From positions 293,101 through 357,100 of the forward strand of contig JACRDF010000025.1 of the NCBI GenBank assembly GCA_016212925.1: a stretch of DNA of 64,000 nt, read 5' to 3'. The stretch is from Desulfomonile tiedjei. GTDB taxonomy: Bacteria; Desulfobacterota; Desulfomonilia; Desulfomonilales; Desulfomonilaceae. Below are positions 1 to 8,470 of this stretch, one piece after another. The translations under genes and the position numbers were made by a program. Each line of letters starts with the position of its first letter. Positions within the stretch are counted from its first letter, which is position 1. The notes under the pieces were generated by a model. It searched no databases, had not been told where the DNA came from, and saw nothing but the letters and a program-made list of their open reading frames with translations.

Positions 1-2
1 AA

Positions 3-554
3 ACCGAAATCCTGGTGGAGGCGGTGCTCGAAGAAATCAGGCTGAAAACGTCTCCGCTCATCCTCGAAATCGGTACCGGTTCCGGCGCGATAACCGTCGC
101 GATTATGACGGAACGGCCCGATGCCTGGGTCGTGGCGACCGACGTGAACCGCGTCGCGCTTGAAACAGCTTTGCTCAATTCCCGGTCAGCGGAGGTCGAG
201 CCCAGTCTGGTTGCATCGGAGCTGTTCTCAGCCCTAAAGCTTGAGCCGGTTTTCGACGTAATTTGTTCGAATCCTCCGTACATCCCCGCAGATGCCATCC
301 CAACACTAGCGCCGGAGATTTGCAGATATGAACCATGCTCGGCCCTTGACGGCGGGCCCGACGGGTTGGATGTGGTGCGGCGAATAACCGCTGAGGCGCG
401 GCGCTTCCTCAAAGAAAACGGCGCGCTTATCATGGAAATAGGAGACGGCCAGGAAGAAGCGGTGAGAGAACTGTTGAACGCCGCGGGGTTCGGGGAGATC
501 AAGTTCTTCCCCGACCTGGCGGGGATTACCAGAGTGGCGAAGGGAAAGGCATAG
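3..554 (+). CDS. prmC: Peptide chain release factor N5-glutamine methyltransferase, 5' truncated by window
   Basis: Class I SAM-dependent methyltransferase that modifies the GGQ glutamine of release factors RF1/RF2. The reading frame is open from the first bases and begins with TEILVEAVLEE, matching the conserved (RP)ETE-LVE segment of PrmC, so the N-terminal helical domain lies outside the window. Visible are the SAM-binding motif EIGTGSGAI and the catalytic NPPY motif in SNPPYIPADAI, followed by the usual EPCSALDGGPDGLD block. The stop codon abuts the ATG of the next gene, so the two are probably co-transcribed. The GTG at position 15 is internal, not a real start. Assignment from the motifs is secure. 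Confidence 0.93.
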   Translation, partial: TEILVEAVLEEIRLKTSPLILEIGTGSGAITVAIMTERPDAWVVATDVNRVALETALLNSRSAEVEPSLVASELFSALKLEPVFDVICSNPPYIPADAIPTLAPEICRYEPCSALDGGPDGLDVVRRITAEARRFLKENGALIMEIGDGQEEAVRELLNAAGFGEIKFFPDLAGITRVAKGKA

Positions 555-1175
555 ATGAACTACCTGATAGCCGGATATGGTAAATTCGGGCGCTTGGCCG
601 CGGAAAGGATCAGGCAAGCCTTTCCTGCTGCCGGCATAATTGTCGTGGAGCAAAATCCGGCAAAATTGCCGCACAGCATCCCAGACCACGTAACAGCGTT
701 CAACGACGACGCGGTCTCGTTCATGCTCAATTCAAAACCCTTGGATGGACAAGACTGGATTGTCCCGATGGTGCCTTTTCATTTGGCAGCCACTTATCTG
801 CTGCAAAAATCATCGACTCTGAAACTCATACCGTTTCCCCTGGAGGTTTCGCTCTTTGTGCCCAACCCCTATCCGAGCGGTCAATCAGACCTTTGTTGCA
901 GCGTTGCAGATTTTTTGTGTCCTGATGATTGCCCCGAAGGACTGTGTTGCACGGTCACAGGCCAGCCAAGAAGCCCTCTGCACAAAACCTTGGAGGAACT
1001 GCACATTCCGGAGTTCAAAGTTTCGGTTCTACGCAGTTCACAGATCTTGCCCGGTGTAGGGGGTTACGCATTGGCTGACCTTCTGGACCTTGAAAATCAA
1101 ATCACCTCGGGCCAACATATCATCGCCACTTCATGCAGATGCCACGCTATAATGACCGCGTACGCAGCCGAGTAA
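555..1175 (+). CDS. Rossmann-fold protein with Cys-rich segment, function unknown
   Basis: A 206-residue protein whose ATG directly follows the prmC stop. The N-terminus MNYLIAGYGKFGRLAAERI has the GxGxxG turn and hydrophobic strand of a TrkA-N-like NAD-binding Rossmann fold, with an acidic VVEQN stretch after strand 2. Residues about 110-138 hold a cysteine cluster (CC...CPDDCPEGLCC) that could bind a metal or Fe-S centre. A short CRCH motif occurs near the C-terminus. No membrane segment is obvious. Coupling to prmC suggests co-expression but not a shared pathway. I do not recognise a characterised family; the nucleotide-binding and metal-binding roles are inferred from motif shape only. 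Confidence 0.75.
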   Translation: MNYLIAGYGKFGRLAAERIRQAFPAAGIIVVEQNPAKLPHSIPDHVTAFNDDAVSFMLNSKPLDGQDWIVPMVPFHLAATYLLQKSSTLKLIPFPLEVSLFVPNPYPSGQSDLCCSVADFLCPDDCPEGLCCTVTGQPRSPLHKTLEELHIPEFKVSVLRSSQILPGVGGYALADLLDLENQITSGQHIIATSCRCHAIMTAYAAE

Positions 1176-1206
1176 GAGATTCTGAGGAGAATTTGAGGAC
1201 AATCTC

Positions 1207-1270
1207 CCGGGGAGTACGATTTTGCAAAAAAGACCTCCCCGGACCCCTCCCCAAAAACTCTCACATCTGT
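1207..1270 (+). repeat. 3'-flanking composite repeat, copy 1 (degenerate)
   Basis: Begins 31 bp after the stop at 1175. It shows the left hairpin arm CGGGGAG, a TTTTGCAAAA core, ACCTCCCCGG, then CCCCTCCCCAAAAACTC. This is the same order found in the other nine copies, reading away from the upstream gene. The expected distal palindrome is reduced to a weak match around 1272-1292. Confidence 0.75.
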
Positions 1271-1437
1271 TGTATGACAGCCCAACTCATCCCTCACCGC
1301 TTAACTACACCCTGAACTCTGGGGTCCATTTCGTTCATCAAATCCTCCCGGACCAGGCGGTCCCAGGGGGTACAGACCACTGACTGATCCCACGGGACGT
1401 GGGGCCAAATGCCCTGTGGAAGAAACTTGTAACTTTC

Positions 1438-1534
1438 TCGCTGAGTGCCTGCCGCCACCGGCGGAAGGCACTCAGCGAGCATGATATAAGAGTTTTTGGG
1501 GAGGGGTGCGGGGAGACCCATTTTGCAAAAAGGG
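1438..1534 (-). repeat. 3'-flanking composite repeat, copy 2
   Basis: On the minus strand, downstream of the small ORF at 1622-1855. Reading away from that ORF: a core hairpin around 1511-1534 with TTTTGCAAAA, the conserved spacer (plus strand CATGATATAAGAGTTTTTGG), then a locus-specific palindrome at 1438-1478 with arms TCGCTGAGTGCC and GGCACTCAGCGA. Some mismatches occur in the core hairpin. Confidence 0.8.
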
Positions 1535-1556
1535 TAAACCCCCAATTCCGCTTCTT

Positions 1557-1591
1557 AAACAAACAAAAAGCCCCGTGGACAGAAACGGGGC
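1557..1591 (-). terminator. Rho-independent terminator for the small ORF at 1622-1855
   Basis: Read on the minus strand, GCCCCGT and ACGGGGC pair around an 8-base loop and are followed by TTTTTGTTTGTTT. It starts 30 bp beyond the stop codon at 1622. This is the clearest intrinsic terminator in the window. Confidence 0.8.
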
Positions 1592-1621
1592 AAGACTTCG
1601 GTAAATCCTCGAAAGGCAACT

Positions 1622-1855
1622 TCAGTGATATCCGAGCGCGCAGTAGGGGCTGGCTTTCATTGATCGCAGGGAGCAGAGGATACTTCGTCTCCCATGTTCG
1701 TGCGAAGCTACCCACTGTTGCCATTCATCATCGGGCCAGACCTCTATTCGGGGCCGGATCAATTCCTCTTCGATCCTGATATCATTAGTTTCCGCCAGGT
1801 CTTTCATGTAGTCGGATTCCAGGAAATTTCCATAATCAGGTTCGAGTGGGTTCAT
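1622..1855 (-). CDS. Small acidic hypothetical protein
   Basis: A 77-residue ORF starting MNPLEPDYGNFLESDYMK, with the acidic middle IEEELIRPRIEVWPDDEW and a basic end. A G-rich stretch (GGGGGT) lies about 6 bases before the ATG and could serve as a ribosome site. The main support is the intrinsic terminator 30 bp after its stop on the same strand. No signal peptide, membrane segment or known domain is visible. The composition (several W, D and E, no long low-complexity run) looks protein-like, but there is no family match I can name. Confidence 0.5.
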   Translation of the reverse strand: MNPLEPDYGNFLESDYMKDLAETNDIRIEEELIRPRIEVWPDDEWQQWVASHEHGRRSILCSLRSMKASPYCALGYH

Positions 1856-2134
1856 TCACAGCACCCCCATCAACATTCTTTAACCTGATCTTTAGTTAAT
1901 CACTGTAAGGTTGGAGTCAAGAAAAGGCTATGGAAGTGAGCTGCGGACGCGCGGTGGCGGGGATTCAAAAGCGCGCAGCCATTCATCAGGGTAGGATCGA
2001 TGATTTGGTACGGCGGCCCATGGTCGTCATCTTACTGAGCTGTCAGGCGGCGGGCATGACAAGCCGTGCCCCCTTGAGGCATTCAGGAAAACCCAATGCT
2101 GTTCCACACAAAGGCCTGGTGCCATCTGACTGCC

Positions 2135-3277
2135 TCACCACCTAAGCCTTTCCAACGCGACAGGCAAGGCTGCCAGAACGATCAATATGCCAAGAACTGT
2201 AAAGAGTGGGAGCAGGGCCTTTCGCAGAGCTTTGGGGGGCATCAGGCCGGTTTCGATTTGGACCGTGCCGCCGGCAACGTCCAGTAGGCTCCTTTTACCG
2301 CCTGCGATGAGGAAAAGCAGCCACGAAACAGCCCAGGCTATCGCACCCAACGAGATCATAACCAGCGGACCGGCCCACGGGGTGTTCGACGCGAACGCCG
2401 GGTTCCCCAACCAGCGCATCAATAGGCCGGGCCCGAAAGTCAGCAGACAGATGGCCAAGGTCCGAAACGTGAGCGACAACAAGAGCCCACCGAATTGGGC
2501 TTCCGCGGTGTACAGCACTTCTATGGCAAAGGTCTTCTGGCCCCAGGAGCGGCCGTCATTGAACAGGGGGGCCACAAAAGAAACCGCTAAGACGCTGAGG
2601 ACCCCCAAGAACATCGGATATCCCGTATATGCGTAGAATAGGAAATTCTTTGCCACGTGCTCCGGAACGGAATTCAGCGGTACAAAGGAGACGATAAAGA
2701 GCAGAACCAGTATGCAATAGACTGTCAGGAACTGCGAAAAAGTATAGATGGACGCCAACGCGCGTCTGCCCATTGAAGCGGGGCTCCTCTCGGCAAACAG
2801 ATCTCTCGAAAATTCACCTGTATCCGCAAATTCTTCCTCTTCCACGCCGGCATCGTGCAAAAGGTCCTCGGCAACTTCTTTCTTTGCCATAAACCCGCAG
2901 CGGGGGCAGTCGCCTCGAACCAACATGACGTCGGTATCCTTTGTCGCCTCATACCCGCATCTCGGACATGTAGCCAACGCGGCCGCGGGTGCCAATTCTC
3001 GAGCTACCTCAGCCGGCCTCGCCGCGGGAGAGGGTTCAGCTTCCTTCACAGGCTCGATTCGGCAAACAGCGCCCGCTTTTTCTATGATCTTTCGGTACTT
3101 CTCCGCTGTGGCATGGTCTACCTTTTGCCTTATCAGCTTGGGCTTGCCCGAAAGGAGCTTTTCAACGAAGGCCGTGTCCTTACTAAAAGCTGCCGAGAGC
3201 TTCTTCACCACGTCCTGTCGGGACCGCTCGGGAATTGTCGCTCCTTCCAGGATCACGTTGTATGATTTTTCCGCCAT
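2135..3277 (-). CDS. RDD-family membrane protein with N-terminal L7/L12-like and zinc-ribbon modules
   Basis: 380 residues in three parts. Residues 1-75 (MAEKSYNVILEG... to the AGAVCRIE end) resemble the small ribosomal L7/L12-like module found at the N-terminus of various deltaproteobacterial proteins. Residues about 102-128 hold a zinc ribbon with two CPRCG motifs. Residues about 165-380 form an RDD-type membrane domain: an RRALASIY start, several hydrophobic segments, and the SWGQKTFAIEV segment typical of RDD proteins. A Pro/Ala-rich linker at 80-100 separates the modules. It stands alone, with gene-free DNA on both sides. RDD proteins are thought to act in transport or membrane integrity; its substrate and the role of the soluble modules are unknown. 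Confidence 0.8.
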   Translation of the reverse strand: MAEKSYNVILEGATIPERSRQDVVKKLSAAFSKDTAFVEKLLSGKPKLIRQKVDHATAEKYRKIIEKAGAVCRIEPVKEAEPSPAARPAEVARELAPAAALATCPRCGYEATKDTDVMLVRGDCPRCGFMAKKEVAEDLLHDAGVEEEEFADTGEFSRDLFAERSPASMGRRALASIYTFSQFLTVYCILVLLFIVSFVPLNSVPEHVAKNFLFYAYTGYPMFLGVLSVLAVSFVAPLFNDGRSWGQKTFAIEVLYTAEAQFGGLLLSLTFRTLAICLLTFGPGLLMRWLGNPAFASNTPWAGPLVMISLGAIAWAVSWLLFLIAGGKRSLLDVAGGTVQIETGLMPPKALRKALLPLFTVLGILIVLAALPVALERLRW

Positions 3278-3653
3278 TAGAATCCTTCAAGCTGCGCGCG
3301 GTAGACAAAGGTTCTTGTCTATGTCCGCGTGATCGGGCTTATTTACGATCTGCTCAGTGGTCCATAGTCTACACCACGAGGACGCCCCTATTATAAACCC
3401 AATTGAGTAAGTTCTTCTAAAACGCGTACCGGCCCACAAACGAACAACAGGTTACCCTTGAATGGTCCTGACTTTTTACCGACGAGACTGACAACTAACA
3501 GCGGGCCTTGACGCCTCCTTTTCATGAGTGTATCTGTACAAGAGGGCACGTGCACGAGCCTTTTTTTGTTAGTGGATTGTTTCCTTAACTCCGCAGGCTT
3601 TGCCGATGCTGTGGAGACGTGTCTCTGAGGCTTCGCTTAAATATGTGGCCCAA
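3278..3653. other. Gene-free stretch
   Basis: About 375 bp upstream of the RDD gene, which reads away on the minus strand. No ORF with coding character, RNA gene or clear promoter was recognised. It runs into the palindromic repeat at 3654. Confidence 0.5.
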
Positions 3654-3791
3654 CATTGTCATTACGAGGAGTGAGACGACGAAGCAATCTCATCTTCGGT
3701 GGGACCGGCATCTTGCCGGTCATTGAAATTGACAGGCGAGACGCCTGTCCCACCAATAGAGATTGCTTAAGGCTACGCCCTCGCAATGACA
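3654..3791. repeat. Nested palindromic repeat
   Basis: Outer arms of the type ATTGTCATTACGAGG... and ...CCTCGCAATGACA, with GAAGCAATCT paired against AGATTGCTT. Inside lies a second palindrome at 3698-3754 bounded by GGTGGGAC and GTCCCACC, containing ACCGGCATCTTGCCGGT. This looks like one repeat inserted within another. Confidence 0.75.
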
Positions 3792-3889
3792 TGTTCGCTG
3801 TATTCGGAATGATCAAGCGGAGCTAAAGGAATAATCCATTTGTAAATGAATCTATCGACCGAACGCGGTTGCACTTTACGGGAGGAACA

Positions 3890-4528
3890 ATGACAGACGA
3901 GCCGTCGGATACCATTTTGGGCGCGTACAGTGATGAAGAAGTGGCTGAACTGGAAAAGAATGTTGTGGCCATGCCCGATTCCGCGCCTGCACATTACAAT
4001 CTCGGATTGGCTATGGCTCAGCGAGGCGAGTGGGACGGCAGTATAGACGAATTTCGTAAGGCCTTGAAGCTGAAACCCGGCTTTGAAGAGGCTCGCGTAA
4101 ACCTGGCAGTGGTGCTTCTCCAAAAAGGGGACCTTGACGGCTGCATACAAGAAAGTTTGAAAGCGCTGGAGTTTAGGCCCGATCTTGTACAAGCGTGTAT
4201 TAACATCGGTATTGCGTTCACACGCAAGGGGATGATGGAGCCGGCAATTCAAAGTTTTGAGAAAGCCCTCCGGATTGATCCAAATTCCGCTTCGGCCCAT
4301 CTGAACATCGGAAATACTTATTTGGCGCTGGATGACCTTGACAAGAGCATAGAACACTTCACCCGTGCCGTAGATTTGATGGACGGGTTTGCCATGGCGC
4401 ATAACAACCTTGCCGTTGCTTTGTACCACAAGGGGAAGAAAGAAAAAGCCAAGCATCACGTCTACCGGGCCAAAGATCTGGGGTATCCGGTTCATGAGGA
4501 TTTCCTCAAGGCAATTGAACAGGCCTGA
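3890..4528 (+). CDS. Tetratricopeptide repeat protein
   Basis: A 212-residue cytoplasmic TPR protein. The ATG at 3890 is preferred over the upstream TTG at 3869 because GGGAGGAA lies 4-11 bases before it. After an acidic 30-residue N-terminus, four to five tandem 34-residue TPR units follow, with the hallmarks AHYNLGLAMAQRGEWD, ARVNLAVVLLQKGDLD, ACINIGIAFTRKG, AHLNIGNTYLALDDLD and AHNNLAVALYHKGK. No signal peptide or membrane segment. TPR scaffolds mediate protein-protein contacts; the partner cannot be told. It is isolated, with long gene-free DNA on both sides. Confidence 0.85.
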   Translation: MTDEPSDTILGAYSDEEVAELEKNVVAMPDSAPAHYNLGLAMAQRGEWDGSIDEFRKALKLKPGFEEARVNLAVVLLQKGDLDGCIQESLKALEFRPDLVQACINIGIAFTRKGMMEPAIQSFEKALRIDPNSASAHLNIGNTYLALDDLDKSIEHFTRAVDLMDGFAMAHNNLAVALYHKGKKEKAKHHVYRAKDLGYPVHEDFLKAIEQA

Positions 4529-4635
4529 TACCGATCTGCGATCAAATAAGCGATACTAGCATGGACAGAGGGGGAGAGGCGTCTCAAGACTCATCCAACT
4601 GGTAGAATAGTGTTACGGGGACGGCAATTGTCCCT

Positions 4636-4870
4636 TCTGGGTGGCTCGGACGTTCGGTGGGACAGGCTTCCAGCCTGTCTATTAGAATGATCGGCAATCC
4701 CGCGTTCTGCGCGGGACGGTCCCACCCGCAGGTCGCGAAGCGACAAGAGGTGTATTTTCTGCGCGCCGTTCCAGCAGCGAGCTAAAGACGATCCCCTATC
4801 CATGAGCGAGCACCTCCTGTTCCTTCGGAACCCGGCAGTGGCCTCCAGGTCACCCGGCATAGCGCGATTT
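4636..4870. repeat. Cluster of short palindromic repeats
   Basis: Contains GGTGGGACAGGCTTCCAGCC with CCTGTC, CCCGCGTTCTGCGCGGG, GGTCGCGAAGCGACAAGAGG and a TTCCTTCGGAACC...GGCCTCCAGG unit. The GCGAAGCGACAAGAG unit and its downstream flank recur near 60050, and the TTCCGAAGGAAC unit recurs near 46655, so these are dispersed families. Confidence 0.7.
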
Positions 4871-5019
4871 CTCCGCGCCGATGAATTCTGAAACAGCCTC
4901 GAGACACCGGCGCGTACCGTAATAGAGTACCTGTCGCGCGCGCCGCGGGATGCCGGCCATGCTTCCGCGCGTGAAAGCATATGGCCGGGGGGGCGGGAGG
5001 AAATTGAATTGCTCCAGAA

Positions 5020-5180
5020 AAATAGATTAATAAACAAGCATAGTTGTTAACGCTACCGTTATAATTACATCTATATATATAATAACAAATTGATATTAGA
5101 TTAATTAATCAACATGGCAATCTAAATGTATGTTGCCTAATTCAATCAATTAATTATGATAGTTTCTTAAACTGTGATTC
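5020..5180. other. AT-rich island
   Basis: A segment far richer in A+T than its surroundings, with runs such as ATCTATATATATAATAAC and the palindrome GATTAATTAATC. No ORF. It may be a regulatory region, a site for nucleoid proteins, or residue of transferred DNA; the sequence does not decide. Confidence 0.6.
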
Positions 5181-5299
5181 CGCGCGTAGATATCGGATTG
5201 ATAAATCAGGTTAGTACCAAGAGATGACATCCACTTTACAGCGGCACCCCGCGATGTCCCTGTTATCACGCGTGGATGAATCTTTTTTATAAAAAAAAC

Positions 5300-5328
5300 T
5301 TGACAAGTACGGGGTATCCCACTAGAAG
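5300..5328 (+). promoter_or_regulatory. Possible promoter without a downstream ORF
   Basis: TTGACA at 5300-5305, a 17-base spacer, and a weak -10 TAGAAG at 5323-5328. About 90 bases downstream is GCCTTTTTTT (5412-5421). The stretch between has no plus-strand ORF, so a small RNA is possible but unproven. Confidence 0.3.
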
Positions 5329-5434
5329 GTCCTCACCTGCATCAGTCCTACCATATAAACCTTCCTGAGACTCTCGCCACGCATCCTACCCGATGCCCCG
5401 GAGGGGGTCCCGCCTTTTTTTGGGCCACATTTTA

Positions 5435-6571
5435 TTAATAATTACCAACTATTAGGCACGCATCACCATAACTGTAGAACCTGTATTCTTCCCGTACCGC
5501 TTCCTCGTACGCGCTCATAACAAACTCTGTCCCTCCAAAAGCACATACAAGCATCAGCAAAGTGGATCCCGGCAAATGGAAATTGGTCACGAGGCCCTGG
5601 ACCGCTTTAAAGGTGTAACCAGGTTTGAGAAAAAGCTCCGTGGCTCCCTTTCCCGGTGGCAATTTGCCGAGCGCGGCGGCTGATTCCAGCGCTCTGACTG
5701 TGGTCGTCCCCACCGCGATCACCCGCCGGTCCTCATGAAGGGCCTTTTGGATGGCTTCGGCTGTCTGATCCGGGATTTCGTAGAATTCCGGCTCCATTCG
5801 GTGCAGCCGAATGTCTTCGTTCCGGACCGGGACAAATGTCCCGGGCCCCACATGGAGGATTATAGGAACTACCCGGATGCCTTTGAGCGACAAGTCATGG
5901 AGCAGGTTTTCCGTGAAGTGAAGCCCTGCCGTGGGAGCGGCCACTGAGCCGGCAATTCTCGCGTATACCGTTTGATATCTGGATCTGTCGCGATCGAGAT
6001 CTCGGCTGTCTGTGCTTATGTACGGCGGGAGGGGAGGGGAACCGTATTTTTCAAGGAAGCCCAGCAGGCCTTCCTCAGGCACGGGGAAAATCATTTGAAC
6101 CCGGCCCGGGGAAACGGTTTCCGCTGCTGTCAGTTCAGGGCCGTTGTCCAGCGATATCCTGGTCTCGGGCTTTATCGGCTTGCTGCTTCTGGTGAGGCAC
6201 TCTCGGCAGGCCGATCCGTTAGAGTAAGACTTGTTGCAGCGGTTGGCCGGGTCCAAAACGAGCAGTTCCACACGGCCACCGCTGGGCTTGCGTCCGAAGA
6301 GGGCCGCGGGGGTAACACGGGTCTCATTGATTACAAGAAGATCCGATGGCAGCAGCAGGTCGGGGAGTTCTCTGAAAGAGTGATGACGCACTTCGCCCGT
6401 GTTGCGATGGAGGACCATCAAACGCGAGGCGTCTCTGACGCGGCTCGGCTCCTGTGCAATGAGGTTGTCGGGGAGTTGATACCGATAGGTGGAGAGGCGG
6501 TAAGGTGCGGGGATAGGATTCCGGGTTGATTCAGGATCGCTTTCTCCTTGATTCCTGGAAATTATCTTCAT
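5435..6571 (-). CDS. queA: S-adenosylmethionine:tRNA ribosyltransferase-isomerase
   Basis: Transfers and isomerises the ribose of SAM onto 7-aminomethyl-deazaguanine in tRNA, giving epoxyqueuosine. The ATG at 6571 overlaps the DUF2065 stop as ATGA, which decides the start; a GTG at 6580 is possible but less likely. About 378 residues, roughly 30 longer than usual, through an N-terminal extension before the typical YRLSTYRYQLPDNLIAQ. Conserved blocks include LLVINETRVTPAALFG, GSVAAPTAGLHFT, LHVGPGTFVPV, VGTTTVRALE and TNFHLPGSTLLMLV. It is the last gene of a probable biotin ligase-DUF1189-DUF2065-queA operon. A cysteine-containing insert (RCNKSYSNGSACRECL) around residues 110-125 is unusual. 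Confidence 0.95.
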   Translation of the reverse strand: MKIISRNQGESDPESTRNPIPAPYRLSTYRYQLPDNLIAQEPSRVRDASRLMVLHRNTGEVRHHSFRELPDLLLPSDLLVINETRVTPAALFGRKPSGGRVELLVLDPANRCNKSYSNGSACRECLTRSSKPIKPETRISLDNGPELTAAETVSPGRVQMIFPVPEEGLLGFLEKYGSPPLPPYISTDSRDLDRDRSRYQTVYARIAGSVAAPTAGLHFTENLLHDLSLKGIRVVPIILHVGPGTFVPVRNEDIRLHRMEPEFYEIPDQTAEAIQKALHEDRRVIAVGTTTVRALESAAALGKLPPGKGATELFLKPGYTFKAVQGLVTNFHLPGSTLLMLVCAFGGTEFVMSAYEEAVREEYRFYSYGDACLIVGNY

Positions 6572-6771
6572 AGATAACACAGCCCGTTTCGGGCAAGGTA
6601 GACTATCAGCACCCCGATAGCTATTGTTAGCCCGCCCATGACCCGCAGAGTGGTATCGTCCTGTTCCTGGACGTATTGCATGAACGCCTTCATTTTCTCG
6701 GGAAAGCCAAAGTAAGGCATGCCTTCAATAACAAGCACCATTCCAAGGACGCACAAAAAATATTCCAACAT
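6568..6771 (-). CDS. DUF2065 small membrane protein
   Basis: A 67-residue protein with two hydrophobic segments: LEYFLCVLGMVLVIEGMPYF at the N-terminus and VMGGLTIAIGVLIVYLA near the C-terminus. The central GMPYFGFPEKMKAFMQYVQ and the overall length match the DUF2065 (YjeT) family of inner-membrane proteins of unknown function. It starts 10 bp after the DUF1189 stop and its TGA overlaps the queA ATG, so it is translationally coupled in the middle of this operon. Confidence 0.85.
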   Translation of the reverse strand: MLEYFLCVLGMVLVIEGMPYFGFPEKMKAFMQYVQEQDDTTLRVMGGLTIAIGVLIVYLARNGLCYL

Positions 6772-6781
6772 GGTATCGCCT

Positions 6782-7561
6782 TTACGAAGGGGTGAGCCCT
6801 GCGGTCGGGTCGGTCTGCCTCTCGGGGCTCCGGACTAGATCTCTGACCGCCAGGCATAGGAGTACTATATACAGGCCGAAATAGAGGACAAACGCGAAGG
6901 GGAGCCGAGTATCCGCGAATTGAACCAGGGTATCCAGGAGCACAGGAGGTATCATGGCGATGGCCGCGATCTTCATCGCTTGTCCAAACGTGAGTGCAAC
7001 CGAGTAGGTTTGCGCTCCGAAATACGGGATAAGGCCTAAAATCAGCACTTGTAACGGTTTCATCAGTAAAAAATAAAGGATCACCACAATTGTGCCGTAC
7101 CAAATCACTGTGGGCAAGAATTGGTCCAGCAAGTCCTGAAGATTCCGCGAATTGAAGACGAAATCCGGCATGTCTTTCAGCGAGATGATTCGAATCTGAC
7201 CTCGATCCTTGGTGACAAGGCTTTCTCCCGTCAGCACAACCCCGGAGTCGGCCTCCTTCAGGTAATTCGGGGCCTCGTTCTCCTTGCCGTCTCGAGTGTC
7301 GATGACTATTGCCACGTCCTTTTCACCGCCTGTGTCTATGATATATGGCTGCTTTTCCCGTATGGACGCGTGGCCGTTCTTGAAGGTGATTTGCGGGAGC
7401 GTGACATCGTATTTCTCGACCGCCCAATTAAGGAAGGATTCAAGCCTCGGAGCGTTTGCCCACACAAGACCGAATGCGCTAATAGCCGCACAGAAGAGTA
7501 CGGCAGCAATCGCTACTACAGCAGATTGCGCACAAATCCATCTAGCAATTCCTCGAGTCAT
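6782..7561 (-). CDS. DUF1189 family membrane protein
   Basis: A 259-residue inner-membrane protein. One N-terminal transmembrane helix (SAVVAIAAVLFCAAISAFG) is followed by an extracytoplasmic domain of about 120 residues and at least three further helices in the C-terminal half. The extracytoplasmic part contains VAIVIDTRDG and LVTKDRGQIRI, in keeping with DUF1189 proteins. GGAATA before the ATG provides a ribosome site. It sits 57 bp after the biotin ligase gene and 10 bp before the DUF2065 gene. Function unknown. Confidence 0.8.
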   Translation of the reverse strand: MTRGIARWICAQSAVVAIAAVLFCAAISAFGLVWANAPRLESFLNWAVEKYDVTLPQITFKNGHASIREKQPYIIDTGGEKDVAIVIDTRDGKENEAPNYLKEADSGVVLTGESLVTKDRGQIRIISLKDMPDFVFNSRNLQDLLDQFLPTVIWYGTIVVILYFLLMKPLQVLILGLIPYFGAQTYSVALTFGQAMKIAAIAMIPPVLLDTLVQFADTRLPFAFVLYFGLYIVLLCLAVRDLVRSPERQTDPTAGLTPS

Positions 7562-7618
7562 GTGCTTATTCCTTGCCTGGAACCAGCCTCAATCCTGACC
7601 TAATCGGACAATCTCACA

Positions 7619-8377
7619 TCATGCTGTAGGTTCAACGTCGCCGGACGCAATTCTTATCAGGCTGCCCCGGTCGTCTCTCAACAGAAGAGATCCGTCCGCA
7701 TCTATACCCTCTGCAATTCCGGACCCCTCCTCGTGAACCAGGACCAAACCCCGGTGGGCCCAGCGGGCGTCCCAGAGGTCGGGAACGAATCCGCAGCCTT
7801 CTCTTTGTACTCGGTCATATAGATGCCCCAAAGCTCTCAGAAGTTCCCGCGCGACTTCCTCAAGGTCGGATTGCCTTCCCGTGACCGTCAACAATGACGT
7901 TACCGAGGAACGCAAATCGTGCGGAAAATCACTTTTCACCGAGTTCACGTTCAAACCGATTCCGATGATCACAAATTCGACGGTGTTGCTGTTGATCGAG
8001 GCTTCCGACAGTATGCCCGATATTTTTTGACCCTGCACCAGCACGTCGTTGGGCCATTTCAATTCCGCTCGTGGAACACCTCTGCTTTCAACGGTTTCTG
8101 CGACGGCCACTGCCGCCGCGAGCCCCAAAAGAGGGGCTTCCTTTGCCGCGACACGAGGTCTGAGTATCACGGACAAGGCCAGGTTCCTCCCTGGAGGTGA
8201 GATCCAGGTGTGGCCGGCCCTGCCTCTACCCAGAGTCTGGTTTAAGGCCATGATTGCGGTGCCGTCCGGTTCCCCCCGGACAGCCATCTCTCTGGCCAGG
8301 TCCTGGGTCGATTCCGCTTCCTGATAGATTGTGAGTCTTCCGGTCAATTCAGCACTTGTTTTAGGGGGCTCTCGCAT
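7619..8377 (-). CDS. birA: Biotin--[acetyl-CoA-carboxylase] ligase, no HTH domain
   Basis: Catalyses biotinyl-AMP formation and transfer to the biotin carboxyl carrier protein. The ATG at 8377 is preferred over a GTG at 8434 because an AGGAATT ribosome site precedes it. About 252 residues. The catalytic core is complete: STQDLARE, the biotinyl-AMP loop GRGRAGHTW, LKWPNDVLVQGQKISGIL and GIGLNVN. The N-terminal winged helix that makes E. coli BirA a repressor is absent, so this is a group I ligase without DNA-binding function. It heads the DUF1189-DUF2065-queA operon and lies downstream of valS, separated by a composite repeat. Confidence 0.93.
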   Translation of the reverse strand: MREPPKTSAELTGRLTIYQEAESTQDLAREMAVRGEPDGTAIMALNQTLGRGRAGHTWISPPGRNLALSVILRPRVAAKEAPLLGLAAAVAVAETVESRGVPRAELKWPNDVLVQGQKISGILSEASINSNTVEFVIIGIGLNVNSVKSDFPHDLRSSVTSLLTVTGRQSDLEEVARELLRALGHLYDRVQREGCGFVPDLWDARWAHRGLVLVHEEGSGIAEGIDADGSLLLRDDRGSLIRIASGDVEPTA

Positions 8378-8470
8378 GAATTCCTGGTATCTAGAATTTG
8401 GAGGGGACCTTTCTGGCGTAATCCCGCGGGACACTGGACCTCTGGCCCACCTTCAAGAAACTCGATATTT

